Origin: Trichomonas vaginalis G3
Lineage: Eukaryota; Parabasalia; Trichomonadida; Trichomonadidae
Direction of reading: 5' to 3'
Length of the DNA stretch: 64,000 nucleotides
Assembly: GCF_026262505.1 (NCBI RefSeq)
Contig: NC_067207.1
Span: 25,884,082-25,948,081, forward strand
The notes under the pieces were generated by a model. That model saw nothing but the letters and a program-made list of their open reading frames with translations. It was not told the DNA's origin and made no database searches. The position numbers were made by a program, and so were the translations under genes. Shown piece by piece: positions 1-10,678 of this stretch. Position 1 is the first letter of the stretch; each line of letters starts with the position of its first letter.

Positions 1-40
1 AATAAAAAATTAAAAAATAAATAAAAATAAAGTTTATTTT

Positions 41-1183
41 TTAAAGCCCATAAAATGAATTAAGAACACATAAATTTTTATCATCTGCGACGTGACGAAT
101 ACATTTTAATTTACTCAAGAATGCGTACCCTGATACATTAAATCTAATTCCTGTCTTATTTAATTTCACAACTTTGAAAAGGAATGTATGAATAGCTATA
201 AAATGATGAGAAGATGTTTTATGGGTTGCTTCCATTTTTTCTGAAATAAATGAATAAATATAATGTTTATAAGTTTTCATATCTTTTATATTCTTAATAA
301 CGAATGGTATAGACCTTTCCACTTCATCTTCCTTCGGTGCTGTTCTTTCATATGAAACATTATTGGTATCTTCAATAATGAAACCACAATCACACAAAAT
401 TTTATAGGTTCCAATGGTTTCTTTTGATATTTTATCTAATAAATCAAAAACTTTATCAACACCCGTGCATTTATTTAAATAATAATTTGTGTAAATATCA
501 TGATCTTCTTTCTTAATCGTATTAGTTGCATATGTCACGTTTTTAAGAGCTTTTTTGAATTTCTCAGAATCGAGAGGGGGTGAAAGTAAGATACAAGGGT
601 ATTTTTCATTATCAATAAATTGTAACTTATGTTTACGTATAAATTTAGTACCTTCTTCTGAAAGTGTTTCATCTATTTCGCCATCTAATAAATTTTGTAT
701 TGATTCTGAGACATAATTTTTATATCTTTCTTCATGAGATTTCTGAACTGCTGATTCTGAAGCTGGGATATTCATTAAACCCTCTACTTCATTTTCATTA
801 TATTTTTCAACTTCTCTTAATTCCTTAATTTTTTCATCTATTTCATCTCTTATTTTTTCCAGTCTTTCAATTTCATTGTATTCATCATCTTTAATCCGTT
901 CTTCATAATATTCAGGGAAAACATCAGGTTCTTTAGGTTTTTCTTCTTTAGATGTGGGATATAAGAAATTTATAACATCATCTTTATTCATTTTTCCATC
1001 ATAATCAAACTCATTTAAAAACTCCGCGAATTTTTGACAATTTCTTAAATAATATTTATCAACCTCATAACCCGCCTCCTCTAATATATCCTTTATTTCC
1101 TCGTTTGTGAATCCTAATTTTTTAACGTTGTTAGTTTTGACGCTCATTTCATACAAAATAAAAAATAATTTTTCGTAAGACAT
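41..1183 (-). CDS. Polinton-encoded protein of unknown function
   Basis: A 380-residue reading frame inside Polinton copy A. The middle (about residues 95-140) is rich in Glu, Lys and Arg and looks like a coiled coil; the C-terminal third mixes hydrophobic strands with Cys and His but shows no motif I recognise. Its start lies next to a remnant of the same small gene that precedes 21944-22426 in copy B, so the gene order near the element end is similar but not identical. It is not the polymerase, integrase, protease, ATPase or capsid protein as far as I can see. The function is unknown and it is part of a fossil element. Confidence 0.55.
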   Translation of the reverse strand: MSYEKLFFILYEMSVKTNNVKKLGFTNEEIKDILEEAGYEVDKYYLRNCQKFAEFLNEFDYDGKMNKDDVINFLYPTSKEEKPKEPDVFPEYYEERIKDDEYNEIERLEKIRDEIDEKIKELREVEKYNENEVEGLMNIPASESAVQKSHEERYKNYVSESIQNLLDGEIDETLSEEGTKFIRKHKLQFIDNEKYPCILLSPPLDSEKFKKALKNVTYATNTIKKEDHDIYTNYYLNKCTGVDKVFDLLDKISKETIGTYKILCDCGFIIEDTNNVSYERTAPKEDEVERSIPFVIKNIKDMKTYKHYIYSFISEKMEATHKTSSHHFIAIHTFLFKVVKLNKTGIRFNVSGYAFLSKLKCIRHVADDKNLCVLNSFYGL

Positions 1184-1319
1184 GAATTTTTAAAGTTTAT
1201 TTTTTATTCATGAAAATAATTATTTCTAATTTCTTTTACTCTCTCGTATATACTAGATTTGAAGAATTCAGAACATTTACCATAATCTCCTAAATGTTTT
1301 CTTATCCCTAACGTGTAAA

Positions 1320-1505
1320 TTGAATAAAATGTTTAAAGTTGATGGATTCAAAATTTCAAAAATAAAAGGGGTGGTTAGTTTGAAATCTATTCCTCAATCA
1401 AGAATCACCTCATTAATGAAAATTGATGATTTAACAAAAAGAATAGAAGAGATTGAAGAAAGAATGAATCAAATAATTGATATCATAAATTCAAATAATA
1501 ATTAG
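1320..1505 (+). pseudogene. Polinton gene remnant (C-terminal part)
   Basis: The 61 codons match the C-terminal half of the Polinton gene at 59899-60267 nearly residue for residue (shared stretches such as MFKVDGFKISKIKGVVSLKS). Only this part is present in copy A, so it is a shortened fossil. The end is Glu/Arg-rich and probably helical. Function unknown. Confidence 0.6.
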
Positions 1506-1747
1506 CTTCTTAAAGTTCAATGTTGAACTCATCAAATTCTTTTTAAAGTTTATTTTTTAAAAATTTTTTTATTTTTTATTTCATTATGTATGGGTTGAGT
1601 GTATAATATTTATTACTAATTTATTTAATAATGTCGCGCTTTCTTACGAATTCATGACTTAAAAAACGTAAGAAAAAATTTTATATCATCTATATATAGA
1701 GGCTGGGAAAACATACCTTCATCTATATATAGATGTAACAAAAAAAG

Positions 1748-2803
1748 TCACACAACCCTTCCTATCCTACTACTTGTAATATCTGAGAAAATCGAATTTA
1801 AATATTCATAGAAACCCAAATCATTCTCCGGTTCGAATAATTCATCTGTTGCTTTTTCTGTTTTATCTATGAATTTTATTAATTTGATTAATAAATCTTC
1901 ATCAGGAAGAATTATTGTTGCATTTGTGATAAAATTCCATATTGAGGTAATATGGCAATAATTACATTTATAAAATGTAATTTTATCCAAAATTTTTTGG
2001 CAAATTCGCATAATAGCATTAATATTTGAAGCTGAGATTAAACCTGTGATTACTTCTGTAACTTTTGGAAAATCATCGCAATTTAATATCTCTTTATATT
2101 GAATTGAGAAATAAAAAAAATCAAATGGATTCATTTCTTCAATTTCAAGGAGATTGTAAAAATTGATAGAAGTGTTATTGCAACAAATTGTATTTGCAGC
2201 AAAAAATATCATTTGCTCGATTCCATTTTTGGAATAAATTTGCTGGAACAATGTTAAATTAAAACAGTTGCTTAATTTTTCTTCATTGTTTTCATAAAAA
2301 AGTAACAAGTTTGCAACTGAAATTTCAAAATTTTGATAATTGCCAGTTATTTCAGTAAATATATATATTTGCTTTTCTTCATCTAAAAATGGCAAATATT
2401 GATTTGCAATATTAACTAAAGTTTGGGATAAATTGTTCCAGTTTGATTTTACAATTTGTGAGCACATTATGTAATATGTAAATTTATCCGCTTTGTAGGA
2501 ATTTAAAATTGTTTGTTGTTCTGTTTCAGTTAAATTACTGAATTTTTCAAGATTAATATTGTGATAAAAAATAGAATCCTTGAAACATTCTGATATCTTT
2601 TCAATGTTTAAAACGGATGCTAAAAAATGTAAAAGAACTTCATCAGTCACTGTGATTTTTTTGAAAAATTTATCCCAATTCAAGCATCCAATTGATCTTT
2701 CTGTCATTGTACTTATGCATTGATAAAGTTGATTTAATGAATCCGAAGAATAATCATTATGCTTGACTATTTGAGTTAGTTGATACAGACTGTCGTCAGC
2801 CAT
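1748..2803 (-). CDS. Hypothetical host protein, 3' end replaced by Polinton end
   Basis: A 351-residue protein with no motif I recognise. The sequence is mostly helical, with many Leu, Ile, Phe and Asn, a Cys cluster (FYKCNYCH) near residue 282, and no signal peptide or clear membrane span; a helical-repeat fold is possible. The start ATG at 2803 is supported by an initiator-like TCATT about 15 bases upstream. The last three codons and the stop (R-V-V-stop) are read from the Polinton end that begins at 1758, so the original C-terminus has been lost. The original length cannot be told from this window. Confidence 0.6.
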   Translation of the reverse strand: MADDSLYQLTQIVKHNDYSSDSLNQLYQCISTMTERSIGCLNWDKFFKKITVTDEVLLHFLASVLNIEKISECFKDSIFYHNINLEKFSNLTETEQQTILNSYKADKFTYYIMCSQIVKSNWNNLSQTLVNIANQYLPFLDEEKQIYIFTEITGNYQNFEISVANLLLFYENNEEKLSNCFNLTLFQQIYSKNGIEQMIFFAANTICCNNTSINFYNLLEIEEMNPFDFFYFSIQYKEILNCDDFPKVTEVITGLISASNINAIMRICQKILDKITFYKCNYCHITSIWNFITNATIILPDEDLLIKLIKFIDKTEKATDELFEPENDLGFYEYLNSIFSDITSSRIGRVV

Positions 2804-2854
2804 TTTAAAAAAAATGAATAAAATTGTATAGTAAATTATATTTGTGAAATTTGT

Positions 2855-3587
2855 GACGCTACATTCAATCTAGGACCAATATCTCAAAGAATTACTCATT
2901 TAAGTATTATTTTTCATTGTTTTTTAAAAAATATCTTTGCTTATTTGTTCACTTTTTTGACATTTATTATATGCTTTTTATCATATTTCCGATGATATGA
3001 ATATATATTCTATATAAGAATGACGCTACATTCAATCTAAGACCAATATCTCAAAGAATTACTCATTTAAGTATTACTTTTCATTGTTTTTTAAAAAATA
3101 TCTTTGCTTATTTGTTCACTTTTTTGACATTTATTATATGCTTTTTATCATATTTCCGATGATATGAATATATATTCTATATAAGAATGACGCTACATTC
3201 AATCTAAGACCAATATCTCAAAGAATTACTCATTTAAGTATTACTTTTCATTGTTTTTTAAAAAATATCTTTGCTTATTTGTTCACTTTTTTGACATTTA
3301 TTATATGCTTTTTATCATATTTCCGATGATATGAATATATATTCTATATAAGAATGACGCTACATTCAATCTAAGACCAATATCTCAAAGAATTACTCAT
3401 TTAAGTATTACTTTTCATTGTTTTTTAAAAAATATCTTTGCTTATTTGTTCACTTTTTTGACATTTATTATATGCTTTTTATCATATTTCCGATGATATG
3501 AATATATATTCTATATAAGAATGACGCTACATTCAATCTAAGACCAATATCTCAAAGAATTACTCATTTAAGTATTACTTTTCATTT
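2855..3587. repeat. 167-bp tandem repeat array, about 4.4 copies
   Basis: Units begin GACGCTACATTCAATCTA at 2855, 3022, 3189, 3356 and 3523, an exact 167-base period; the last unit stops after about 65 bases. Copies are nearly identical (the first has AGG where the others have AAG), so the array expanded recently. It ends about 50 bases before the MULE start codon and begins about 50 bases upstream of the host gene starting at 2803. It may be the subterminal repeat of the MULE or an independent satellite. Confidence 0.92.
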
Positions 3588-3639
3588 TTGATTCAATTTT
3601 CGAACGGTTTTCGTAAATTTTGCATCATTTCATTTTTTA

Positions 3640-5892
3640 ATGGGAAAATCATCTATATTTAATCAAAAAAGAGCAAACTTTACAGACGAAAATAAAATAT
3701 TTATCAGGGAACAATCTGATAAATACCAAAAATCAACATCGAGAGATGAAAAAACGAATATAATCAAACAAGTTCTTCAATATTTTAATATTAAATACGC
3801 CGAAAATGAATCTAAAGCTGTCAGAAGATATTTTAGTTATATTGCAGTTAAAAATATTCCCGCAGTTACTGGAAAATATCCTGATACAATTGTTCGCAAA
3901 GATATGCTTTATTCGCATGATCATACAAATATTATTAATTCAAATAATATTGAACGTTACTACCGTTGCATCGATCATTCTTGTCAAGCACGTTATTTAG
4001 TTAAAATTGAGAACAGTTCAGTTTCCGAAGATTTACAAAAGGAACATATACCCGAATGCAGACAATTTAAAAAGTTACAAAATGAAAAAAATGATCTTCA
4101 TAAATCAATGACTCTGACAGAAATATACAATAAGGCAATGGCAAAATTTTCTGAAGACAACGGCACTTTTCAGCAGATTAAAAAATTTATGACAGAACTT
4201 GCTGTTGGTACTGATGAAAACCCATTAATTAAAGATTCATTGGTCAGGGAAGTTTATAATAAGTCCAGAAAATTTTCTGTTGGAGAAAAAATTACAGACG
4301 ATGAAATTGCTAATTTTTGTTTAATAAATGGCGAGCAGTTTTTCATTGGCCATGATTTTCAAGCAAATTGTGAGACGATGTTTTTTGGTTTTGAGAAGGC
4401 AATTCAATTTGCAAAAGAAGCCACAGATTTATTTTGCGATGGAACTTTTAAAATTACACCAAAACATTTTCAAAAAGGACAGATGCTAACAATTATGATT
4501 TGTGAACCTTCAACAAATCAATATCTACCACTTTTATTTATATTCATGAAAAACCGCACATTTGAATCTTATAAGAAGGCATTTGAATATATTTTTACTG
4601 TCAAGGGTATTCAATTTTCAAAGCTAATTCAAATTCATTGTGATTTTGAAAAGGGAATGATAGAGGCACTTCAACAAATTTTCCCTAAAGTCCGTATAAT
4701 TGGATGCCTATTTCATTTCAAACAAGCTTTACACAGGAAACTTGTAGCACTTTATACAAAAAATTTCAATACTTTACAAAATTCTTTATTTAAGCTATAT
4801 TCTATTACTCCATTCATGTCTCATGAAGAATTTGTACTTACAATGCATATAATTAATCAAAATAAAGTTGATTCGATCAAAGATTATATTGATTATTTCA
4901 ACAAAGTTTGGTTGCCGCACTACAATTTAATATCTCAATATAATAATGCAACTGCAATATTCACTAATGATTGCCTCGAGAGTATGCATTCAGAATTTTC
5001 TTCGTTAAAACATCCAAACATTTATGAAGCTATTAAGAAGATATCTCAAATCCAATTAGATAAATATAACGCCATCAAAAATAACCAGAAGATCGAGCGC
5101 CATATAAAAACCGTTATCACTGATAGCTACAAAAATTATATTCTTGACTGCTTTCAAAAAGAACTTGAGAAAACAATTTTTTCTATCAAACAATACAACG
5201 TAAGTGATCTTTCTTTGGCTCAGAACGAGATTTCTCCATATGGTTCCATAGAATCGAGTTCATTGTTCGAAAATATTCCAGTTCATGATGCAGATATACT
5301 CAAATCGATCGATCTAACAGATAAAGATACAATGATCACTAAGTTTATTAATGAAAAAAGAGAAAAAATTATGGCATTATTTAATGAAACATTAAATCAT
5401 CCAGATTTTAATTCATCCACTCCAATTCAAACTAATTTTGAGCAAGCCGATACAAATCAAGGTTCAGATGCTCCAATTCGCTCCGAAAATTCAAATATTG
5501 CAGACTCTACAGATTTAGAACCAGAAAATCAAAACCATCCTTCTACAAATCAAATGTCTAGTAATCTAGAACATAAGCTGGACCTTCTTGATCATATTGA
5601 AAAACAATTATCGAAAATGCGCTCGTTATTGGGAATTCTTCCTACTACAAATGCTATTGTTGGGCCGTCAAAACAAGTTTCAGTTAATAGCAAGCAAAAT
5701 TCTGAAAAAAATAAGAAAAAATCTTCCATAACAACAAAATCAAACAATAAAAAACAAAATTCATCCGACAATCCTCCTAAACGTAAAGCTCCTATTTCGG
5801 AAAGGATTCTCAGCGATAATAACTTATATTTTCAAGTTCATCGAAAGAGATCGAAAAGCAAACGTTCCACATCTACAGAGAAAAAGAATTGA
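3640..5892 (+). CDS. MULE (Mutator-like) transposase
   Basis: A 750-residue uninterrupted frame. Around residues 105-135 there is a Cys/His pattern (RCIDHSC ... HIPEC) like the FLYWCH/WRKY-type zinc fingers that precede MULE cores. The DDE core follows: first Asp in LFCDGTF (about 266), second in HCDFEKG (about 334) followed by CLFHFKQALHRKL, and a likely catalytic Glu in NDCLESMHSE (about 447). The C-terminal 200 residues are Asn/Gln/Ser-rich and end in a basic, nuclear-localisation-like tail (KRKAP, HRKRSKSKR). Known MULE transposases cut and paste DNA in the nucleus. The start is supported by TCATT just upstream. I found no matching inverted repeat downstream; a TTAA-flanked element begins 69 bases after the stop. 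The frame is whole, so activity is possible but unproven. Confidence 0.85.
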   Translation: MGKSSIFNQKRANFTDENKIFIREQSDKYQKSTSRDEKTNIIKQVLQYFNIKYAENESKAVRRYFSYIAVKNIPAVTGKYPDTIVRKDMLYSHDHTNIINSNNIERYYRCIDHSCQARYLVKIENSSVSEDLQKEHIPECRQFKKLQNEKNDLHKSMTLTEIYNKAMAKFSEDNGTFQQIKKFMTELAVGTDENPLIKDSLVREVYNKSRKFSVGEKITDDEIANFCLINGEQFFIGHDFQANCETMFFGFEKAIQFAKEATDLFCDGTFKITPKHFQKGQMLTIMICEPSTNQYLPLLFIFMKNRTFESYKKAFEYIFTVKGIQFSKLIQIHCDFEKGMIEALQQIFPKVRIIGCLFHFKQALHRKLVALYTKNFNTLQNSLFKLYSITPFMSHEEFVLTMHIINQNKVDSIKDYIDYFNKVWLPHYNLISQYNNATAIFTNDCLESMHSEFSSLKHPNIYEAIKKISQIQLDKYNAIKNNQKIERHIKTVITDSYKNYILDCFQKELEKTIFSIKQYNVSDLSLAQNEISPYGSIESSSLFENIPVHDADILKSIDLTDKDTMITKFINEKREKIMALFNETLNHPDFNSSTPIQTNFEQADTNQGSDAPIRSENSNIADSTDLEPENQNHPSTNQMSSNLEHKLDLLDHIEKQLSKMRSLLGILPTTNAIVGPSKQVSVNSKQNSEKNKKKSSITTKSNNKKQNSSDNPPKRKAPISERILSDNNLYFQVHRKRSKSKRSTSTEKKN

Positions 5893-5964
5893 TATATGAA
5901 GTCTAATTCCTTTTATAACTACTATATTTTTATTCTTATGACTAAAAAATAATATATTATTTAA

Positions 5965-7004
5965 GGGTGCACCCGTATGTATGTTTATTTGAGAGGAGGA
6001 GGATTACCCTCTCAATTTTGAGGGATTCGTTAGTTTATTTTCTCGATGAATATGCAATAAAATTTGATTTTTACCTTATCAATGTACTTCATATAATATA
6101 CACATGTTCATGTAAAAACTTTTTTCCAAAATCCTCAGGAATTAAGGGATTTTTGAATTTTAAGAATTTTTTTCGAATTTTTTCGAAAAAAAAAATATTT
6201 TCAGAACAGCCTTAACGGCTAAGATTTAGGAACAATGTTAAGTATCAAAAAGAAAGGAGGTCTGATATAGACAACATATATCGTTGAAGGTTGAAAAAAT
6301 CTCTAATATTTGAGCCCAAAATTTCAAATTTTAATTTTTTGAAAAAAGAGGCCACCCGTATGTACGTTTATTTGAGAGGAGGAGGATTATATTTTTGAAA
6401 GGGTGAAACATTATGAATATGTTAATTATATAATAATATGTATTATTATAAAAAAGAAAAAATAAAGCACGTTAAAATTTTTCTTTCTTGATTTTTTACA
6501 AAATCTACTTAGAATTATGCAAAATATGACTAAATAATTATAAATTTCAAGTTAAATTTTAATTTTGATAAATAATTTAAATTTCAAAATGTCAAGTTCA
6601 GTTCGACTATGTATGTAGTAATTCCTCAATAAAGTGCCAAAACCCTATTAAAATATATGAACATTTTCAACATTTTAATGTTTTTATTTAAAAATTTGAT
6701 GGAATATGAGCTTCAAACAATTATTATGTAAATAAAAATAATTAAATATATGTATTTATTCGTATTACAACCGTAGTAAGTCGATTCTTCCTTTCTTCTA
6801 CTGAGATTTGAATTTGATTTCGAATTGTAAAGAGATTCAAAGGGAAAATACTAGCGGATAAAAACTACCTCCATGAAAGGGTCATAATGGAGTCAAGTTG
6901 TATTTTTTGATATTTTTTGCTTTCGAGCCTAAATAGGTAGCAAGATAATGCCTAAAAATAAGGTTCTAAATTCTGAAGTTTACATGATCCTCTCGTGTGC
7001 ACCC
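5965..7004. mobile_element. TTAA-flanked non-autonomous DNA element (1.04 kb)
   Basis: The body starts GGGTGCAC and ends GTGCACCC, flanked by TTAA at 5961-5964 and 7005-7008, as expected for Kolobok or piggyBac-type target choice. No long convincing coding frame lies inside. A direct repeat of about 38 bases (ACCCGTATGT ... GGAGGAGGATTA) occurs at 5971 and again at 6354. Terminal repeats are only about 8 bases long. It is probably mobilised in trans by an enzyme like the one at 7561-8709, whose element also starts with GGGT. Confidence 0.6.
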
Positions 7005-7417
7005 TTAACAATTTTCATTTTTTTCTTTTAAGGGTATAGTAAACTCAAAATTCTAGAGTTTTGAGAGTGCCAATAAACTCTATAGGCCTATATATATCTA
7101 TATTTTAAAGGAGAGGTTACGCCATAATATTTGATATTATAAATTATTAATTCAAAATAAAAGTAGAAAATGAAACTAATTTTATTCTAACCTATATAAA
7201 TATATCAATAATCTAAAATGATTATAGTCTGAACTATATTTTACCAGATTATCAAATATAAGAGAAATGAAATAAGGCATAAAAATATCATAGCATAATT
7301 ATTGGATAAATGCATTAATAAATTATTTATATCATAATGAGAAAAAATCAAAATAAGAAAATGAGCATAATAATAATTTAATTAAAAACAAAAACAATAA
7401 ATAAAATGTAATTTTCG

Positions 7418-7564
7418 TTAATCAAAGTCATCAATGTCTTCGTCTTCTGATTCCCATTCGGACTTGAAAACTTGATAATCTCCTCCTGGTACACTCTGAA
7501 TGGATTTTTTGTATTTGTTCTGTTTTTTAGAACCTTTTGTAACAGTTTTTTGTTTCAATATCAT
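7418..7564 (-). CDS. Acidic tail ORF overlapping the Kolobok-like transposase stop
   Basis: A 48-codon frame starting with an ATG that overlaps the transposase stop (ATGA). It runs from a Lys-rich start (LKQKTVTKGSKKQNKYKK) to an acidic end (SEWESEDEDIDDFD). The codon pattern looks coding. The simplest reading is that it was the C-terminal tail of the transposase and a one-base shift separates the two; a second small protein translated by re-initiation is possible but less likely. Confidence 0.5.
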   Translation of the reverse strand: MILKQKTVTKGSKKQNKYKKSIQSVPGGDYQVFKSEWESEDEDIDDFD

Positions 7565-8709
7565 TTTGGAGTAACAATTCTCTTCAAATGATTTGACACA
7601 ATCTTCTGGAAGTGGGGAAGATGTAATGCTTTTTGTATATCTCCGAGAAAATGCTCTGGATCATTCCATTCTAAGATTGCAACGTTAACTCTAATGTTAA
7701 TGTTCTTCCAGGCTCTTGATTTGTCCAAATAGCATGCAATTTTGGAGTTAAACGCTTCATTCATGCAGGTAGATCCAATGGAAGAAACTTTGGAAACTAT
7801 GGGTGTCCATTTGTGAACCCAGTCATAGAGCATGAATTGAAGTTGGATCGAATTGACACCTTTTTGCCATTCAAAGCATTTGTAATTGTGCGGTTCGCAA
7901 AAAGAATGATTGCCTACGTAATGGTAGACACAATTCTCCCACATTTTCGTACGTTTGTCAATATTTTCTTCGGCAAAACATGACCAAAGCCACATACTTA
8001 GGCTTGCATTCAGACCCCAGAAAGGTCTCTCTATTTTTTCAATCTTCTGAGTCTTGTCGTTGAAAACTTCAACTGTCTTATGAGAAGCTGAGAACTTTGT
8101 AAAATCTTTTGAGATATTTTTTGATACATGACCTGGATCGAATCTTTCAAGATGAGAGACGCCAAATTCTTTAAAGACAGAGACACTTTTGTTATCTCGG
8201 TCTTTAATAATCTCTTTAACATCTTTCAAGATATTGTATTTCTTTAATTGCTTCAAGATGATTCGAGTTCCAGCACTTTCCATATTGTTGGAAGCTCCGG
8301 AATACTGAGCATGCTGTCTGTTTCCACCAATATGGTTGATGTTCACGCATGCAAGAACTCTTTTTGTGACAGCATCGAGCGCAGTTACTGTACAACTTGG
8401 CGAGTTTCGCCTGTGCGTCCATCTTGCATCAATGGATAAGTAACCACTGAAGGACTTTCTCGACAGCATTAGGGAAATACTTTTAAGTCTTCTAATCTTA
8501 TCGTCACAAAATCTCTGTTGTCTCATGACACCACTCTTCACAGGGGGCTTAGTTCCACAAAGAGAAAGAAAGCGAGCACCTTTTGTATATGGCATTCCGG
8601 TCATTATGCAAGCACCAAGCATCTGTCGCGCTGAGAGTCGACGACGTTCGTGGAGTAAAATGTTATGCATTGCCTTTGTTTTCCGTTTTGGGTGAACAAT
8701 ATGGCCCAT
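7561..8709 (-). CDS. Kolobok-like DDE transposase
   Basis: A 382-residue protein with a basic N-terminus. The core has the order typical of Kolobok/Mutator-related transposases: LSIDARW (first Asp, near residue 93), then YSGASNNMES (compare the Gly-Ser/Ala-Ser-x-x-Met-Glu signature of this group), IKDRDNKS (second Asp, near residue 165) and FDPGHVSKN. A Cys/His-rich stretch follows (CVYHYVGNHSFCEPH). No N-terminal THAP finger is visible. It is the only transposase in the window associated with TTAA-flanked ends, so it is a candidate driver for the empty TTAA elements nearby. The reading frame closes before an acidic tail that is open in another frame, so the C-terminus may be altered. Confidence 0.78.
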   Translation of the reverse strand: MGHIVHPKRKTKAMHNILLHERRRLSARQMLGACIMTGMPYTKGARFLSLCGTKPPVKSGVMRQQRFCDDKIRRLKSISLMLSRKSFSGYLSIDARWTHRRNSPSCTVTALDAVTKRVLACVNINHIGGNRQHAQYSGASNNMESAGTRIILKQLKKYNILKDVKEIIKDRDNKSVSVFKEFGVSHLERFDPGHVSKNISKDFTKFSASHKTVEVFNDKTQKIEKIERPFWGLNASLSMWLWSCFAEENIDKRTKMWENCVYHYVGNHSFCEPHNYKCFEWQKGVNSIQLQFMLYDWVHKWTPIVSKVSSIGSTCMNEAFNSKIACYLDKSRAWKNINIRVNVAILEWNDPEHFLGDIQKALHLPHFQKIVSNHLKRIVTPK

Positions 8710-10678
8710 ACAACAAAAAAAAATGAAATCCCGCCAAAAGTGAAAATTGAATAAAAAGTAATAATTAATAAATATATACTATATCATTAGATGAATATTT
8801 TGGAATAACATTTTAAAATCGAGGTTTTTCAATGGATAACGGTTCAATCAAAAATTTGACCCCATTTTAGAATCTACATTAAAAATGGAACATTTCTGTC
8901 GTTTCAAAATTCCAAAATAACGTTTCTATTCCTCTCAAAAGTAAAAATAAACTTTATTGGGGAAAAAATATTTTTATTTTCCAAAAAAAATGAAAACCTT
9001 AAATGCAAATCTAATTTTGATGCTTTTGTTTGTGATTTTTTGGATTTCGAAAAAAATTTGAAAATTCAGACAAGTTACCATTAACACTAATACGTTTCAG
9101 CGAGTCGGTCCCATCAGAGAAATTTTCATAAATCGGCGATATAATTTATTATTTCAGCAAAATATTCTCAGATCCAACTAGAATAAGGTCAAATTATACA
9201 AATTTAGCAAAGGCTAGTTATCCTACCTATTCAATTAACTTTAATTTTAAATAATTCAAGACAATTCTCAAAATTACCTTAATAATCGCGTTCTCTTCGC
9301 AAAATGACGATTCATCATTCACTACCAGCATAACTGAGGGCTTGTGCTCACAGAATAATACAGATAATTTACTTATTAATGCAAAATTTAGTACCAAAAG
9401 GTAATCATAGAAGATACAAAAAAAGTTTCTTTATTTTGATTGCTGATTTTATTTCTTCTAAAATTTACCAAATCTAAAAATCCAAAATTGAATGCTATTG
9501 AATTTCATGTTTATGTAACATATACTATTTATTATATAAGGAATAAAAATTTTATAGTTTTAATCAAAAATAAAGGTGTACTAAATGCATACAAAACAAG
9601 GTATTTTTTACTCATCCAAAATATGTTAACAGTGCTATTTATATAATCAATATCCGAATTTCGAAATCATTTTGATGAAATCTTTATTTTAAAATTGAGT
9701 TGACTGTTAAAATCACCCGAGAAGAGGGATTATCTCAATGAAAAGTACATAAAATAGCAAACGCACAAGATGGCACTATGCAGCTTTATATTGTTATACA
9801 GGATGAACATATAAAATGTTTGGAAAACACTTACTTCGTTCTACAAATGTGTATCTCTTTATATCAAAGATTCTTCTCAAATTATTGAGAGACTTCTCTC
9901 AAAAAAAGGAAAATTTGATAACTAAAAAAATTATGGCATAACCTCTCGTTTTGCATAGATATATATTTACATGGTCACAGAGCTTATTTTCATTGTCAAA
10001 ACTTAAAAATTTTTAGTGGACTATACCCTTAACAATTTCGTTTTATTTCCATTTATTGTTAAATGATTTTTAGCATATACCTTTCTTTGTTCATCTTCTA
10101 AATACAATTTATTTTTTCTTAGATATAATTCTATTCATTCAATTTGATCGTCATTTTTCAGTACATGATCGTAATTTTCAATTATTGATCGCGATTTTAC
10201 TTCAGAATTTGTTCGCAATATTGCTTATCAAAATTATATCTCTATTCTCTCATTTCTGTTTAGTCAATATCATTACACTCCTATTGTCTAATAACATGCT
10301 ATTAATTTTCTTAAAATTAAAAAAAAAATATCAACTTTTAAAAACAGAAACTTAACATCCTTAGGTCAATGGATTTTGATGTGAAATACATTTAATCTGT
10401 TTTTCTTTTTTTTATTTTAAATATTTGAATATTTATAGTTGTTATGGGTCTTACATCATGTAAAACGAATTTTCTTAAAGTAAATTTACTTTTTCTTCAA
10501 TCTTTCTTACATATTTATTAAAAAAAAAATTATCCAAAAAAAGATGTTTTAGAATGAAAAAAAATAGAAAAATCTTCATTTATAGTCTTTCTTGAATGTA
10601 TACGTTTTGATTTTTTTCTTTTTTAAAAAATTCAATCTCTAGAAAAATCGAGAAAAAATCATTTTCTTCTATTTTTTT

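Larger units (their letters stand above)
1..1758. mobile_element. Polinton/Maverick, terminal part (copy A)
   Basis: End of a Polinton whose body continues off the left edge. The outer end (GGGTTGTGTGACTTTTTTTG read on the minus strand from 1758) matches the ends of the pieces at 21233 and 59529, which begin GGGTTTTGTGACTTTTTTTG. Inside lie a 380-codon gene, a short remnant around 1190-1310 matching the end of the gene at 21507-21887, and a piece matching the gene at 59899-60267. Polintons are large self-synthesising DNA elements with capsid genes, abundant in T. vaginalis. This is a fossil; parts are missing or shortened compared with the other two copies, so it looks broken. The host/element junction at 1758 is inferred from the shared end sequence. 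Confidence 0.8.
7032..10028. mobile_element. Kolobok-like DNA transposon (3.0 kb)
   Basis: The body begins GGGTATAGT at 7032 and ends ACTATACCC at 10028 with only a small interior mismatch, flanked by TTAA at 7028-7031 and 10029-10032. It carries one transposase gene on the minus strand (7561-8709, with a likely tail at 7418-7564) and about 1.3 kb of AT-rich sequence without convincing genes (8710-10028). TTAA target duplication plus the transposase core support a Kolobok-type assignment. Only 24 bases separate it from the preceding TTAA element. Confidence 0.8.

Noticed and set aside
2855-3587. Regular repeats resembling a CRISPR array
   Set aside because: The 167-base unit is repeated whole with no variable spacers; it is a tandem satellite in a eukaryote.
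5967-6215. 82-codon frame in a TTAA element
   Set aside because: Includes the element tip and has no coding character.
9440-9646. 68-codon frame in the Kolobok-like element
   Set aside because: AT-rich chance frame without family resemblance.
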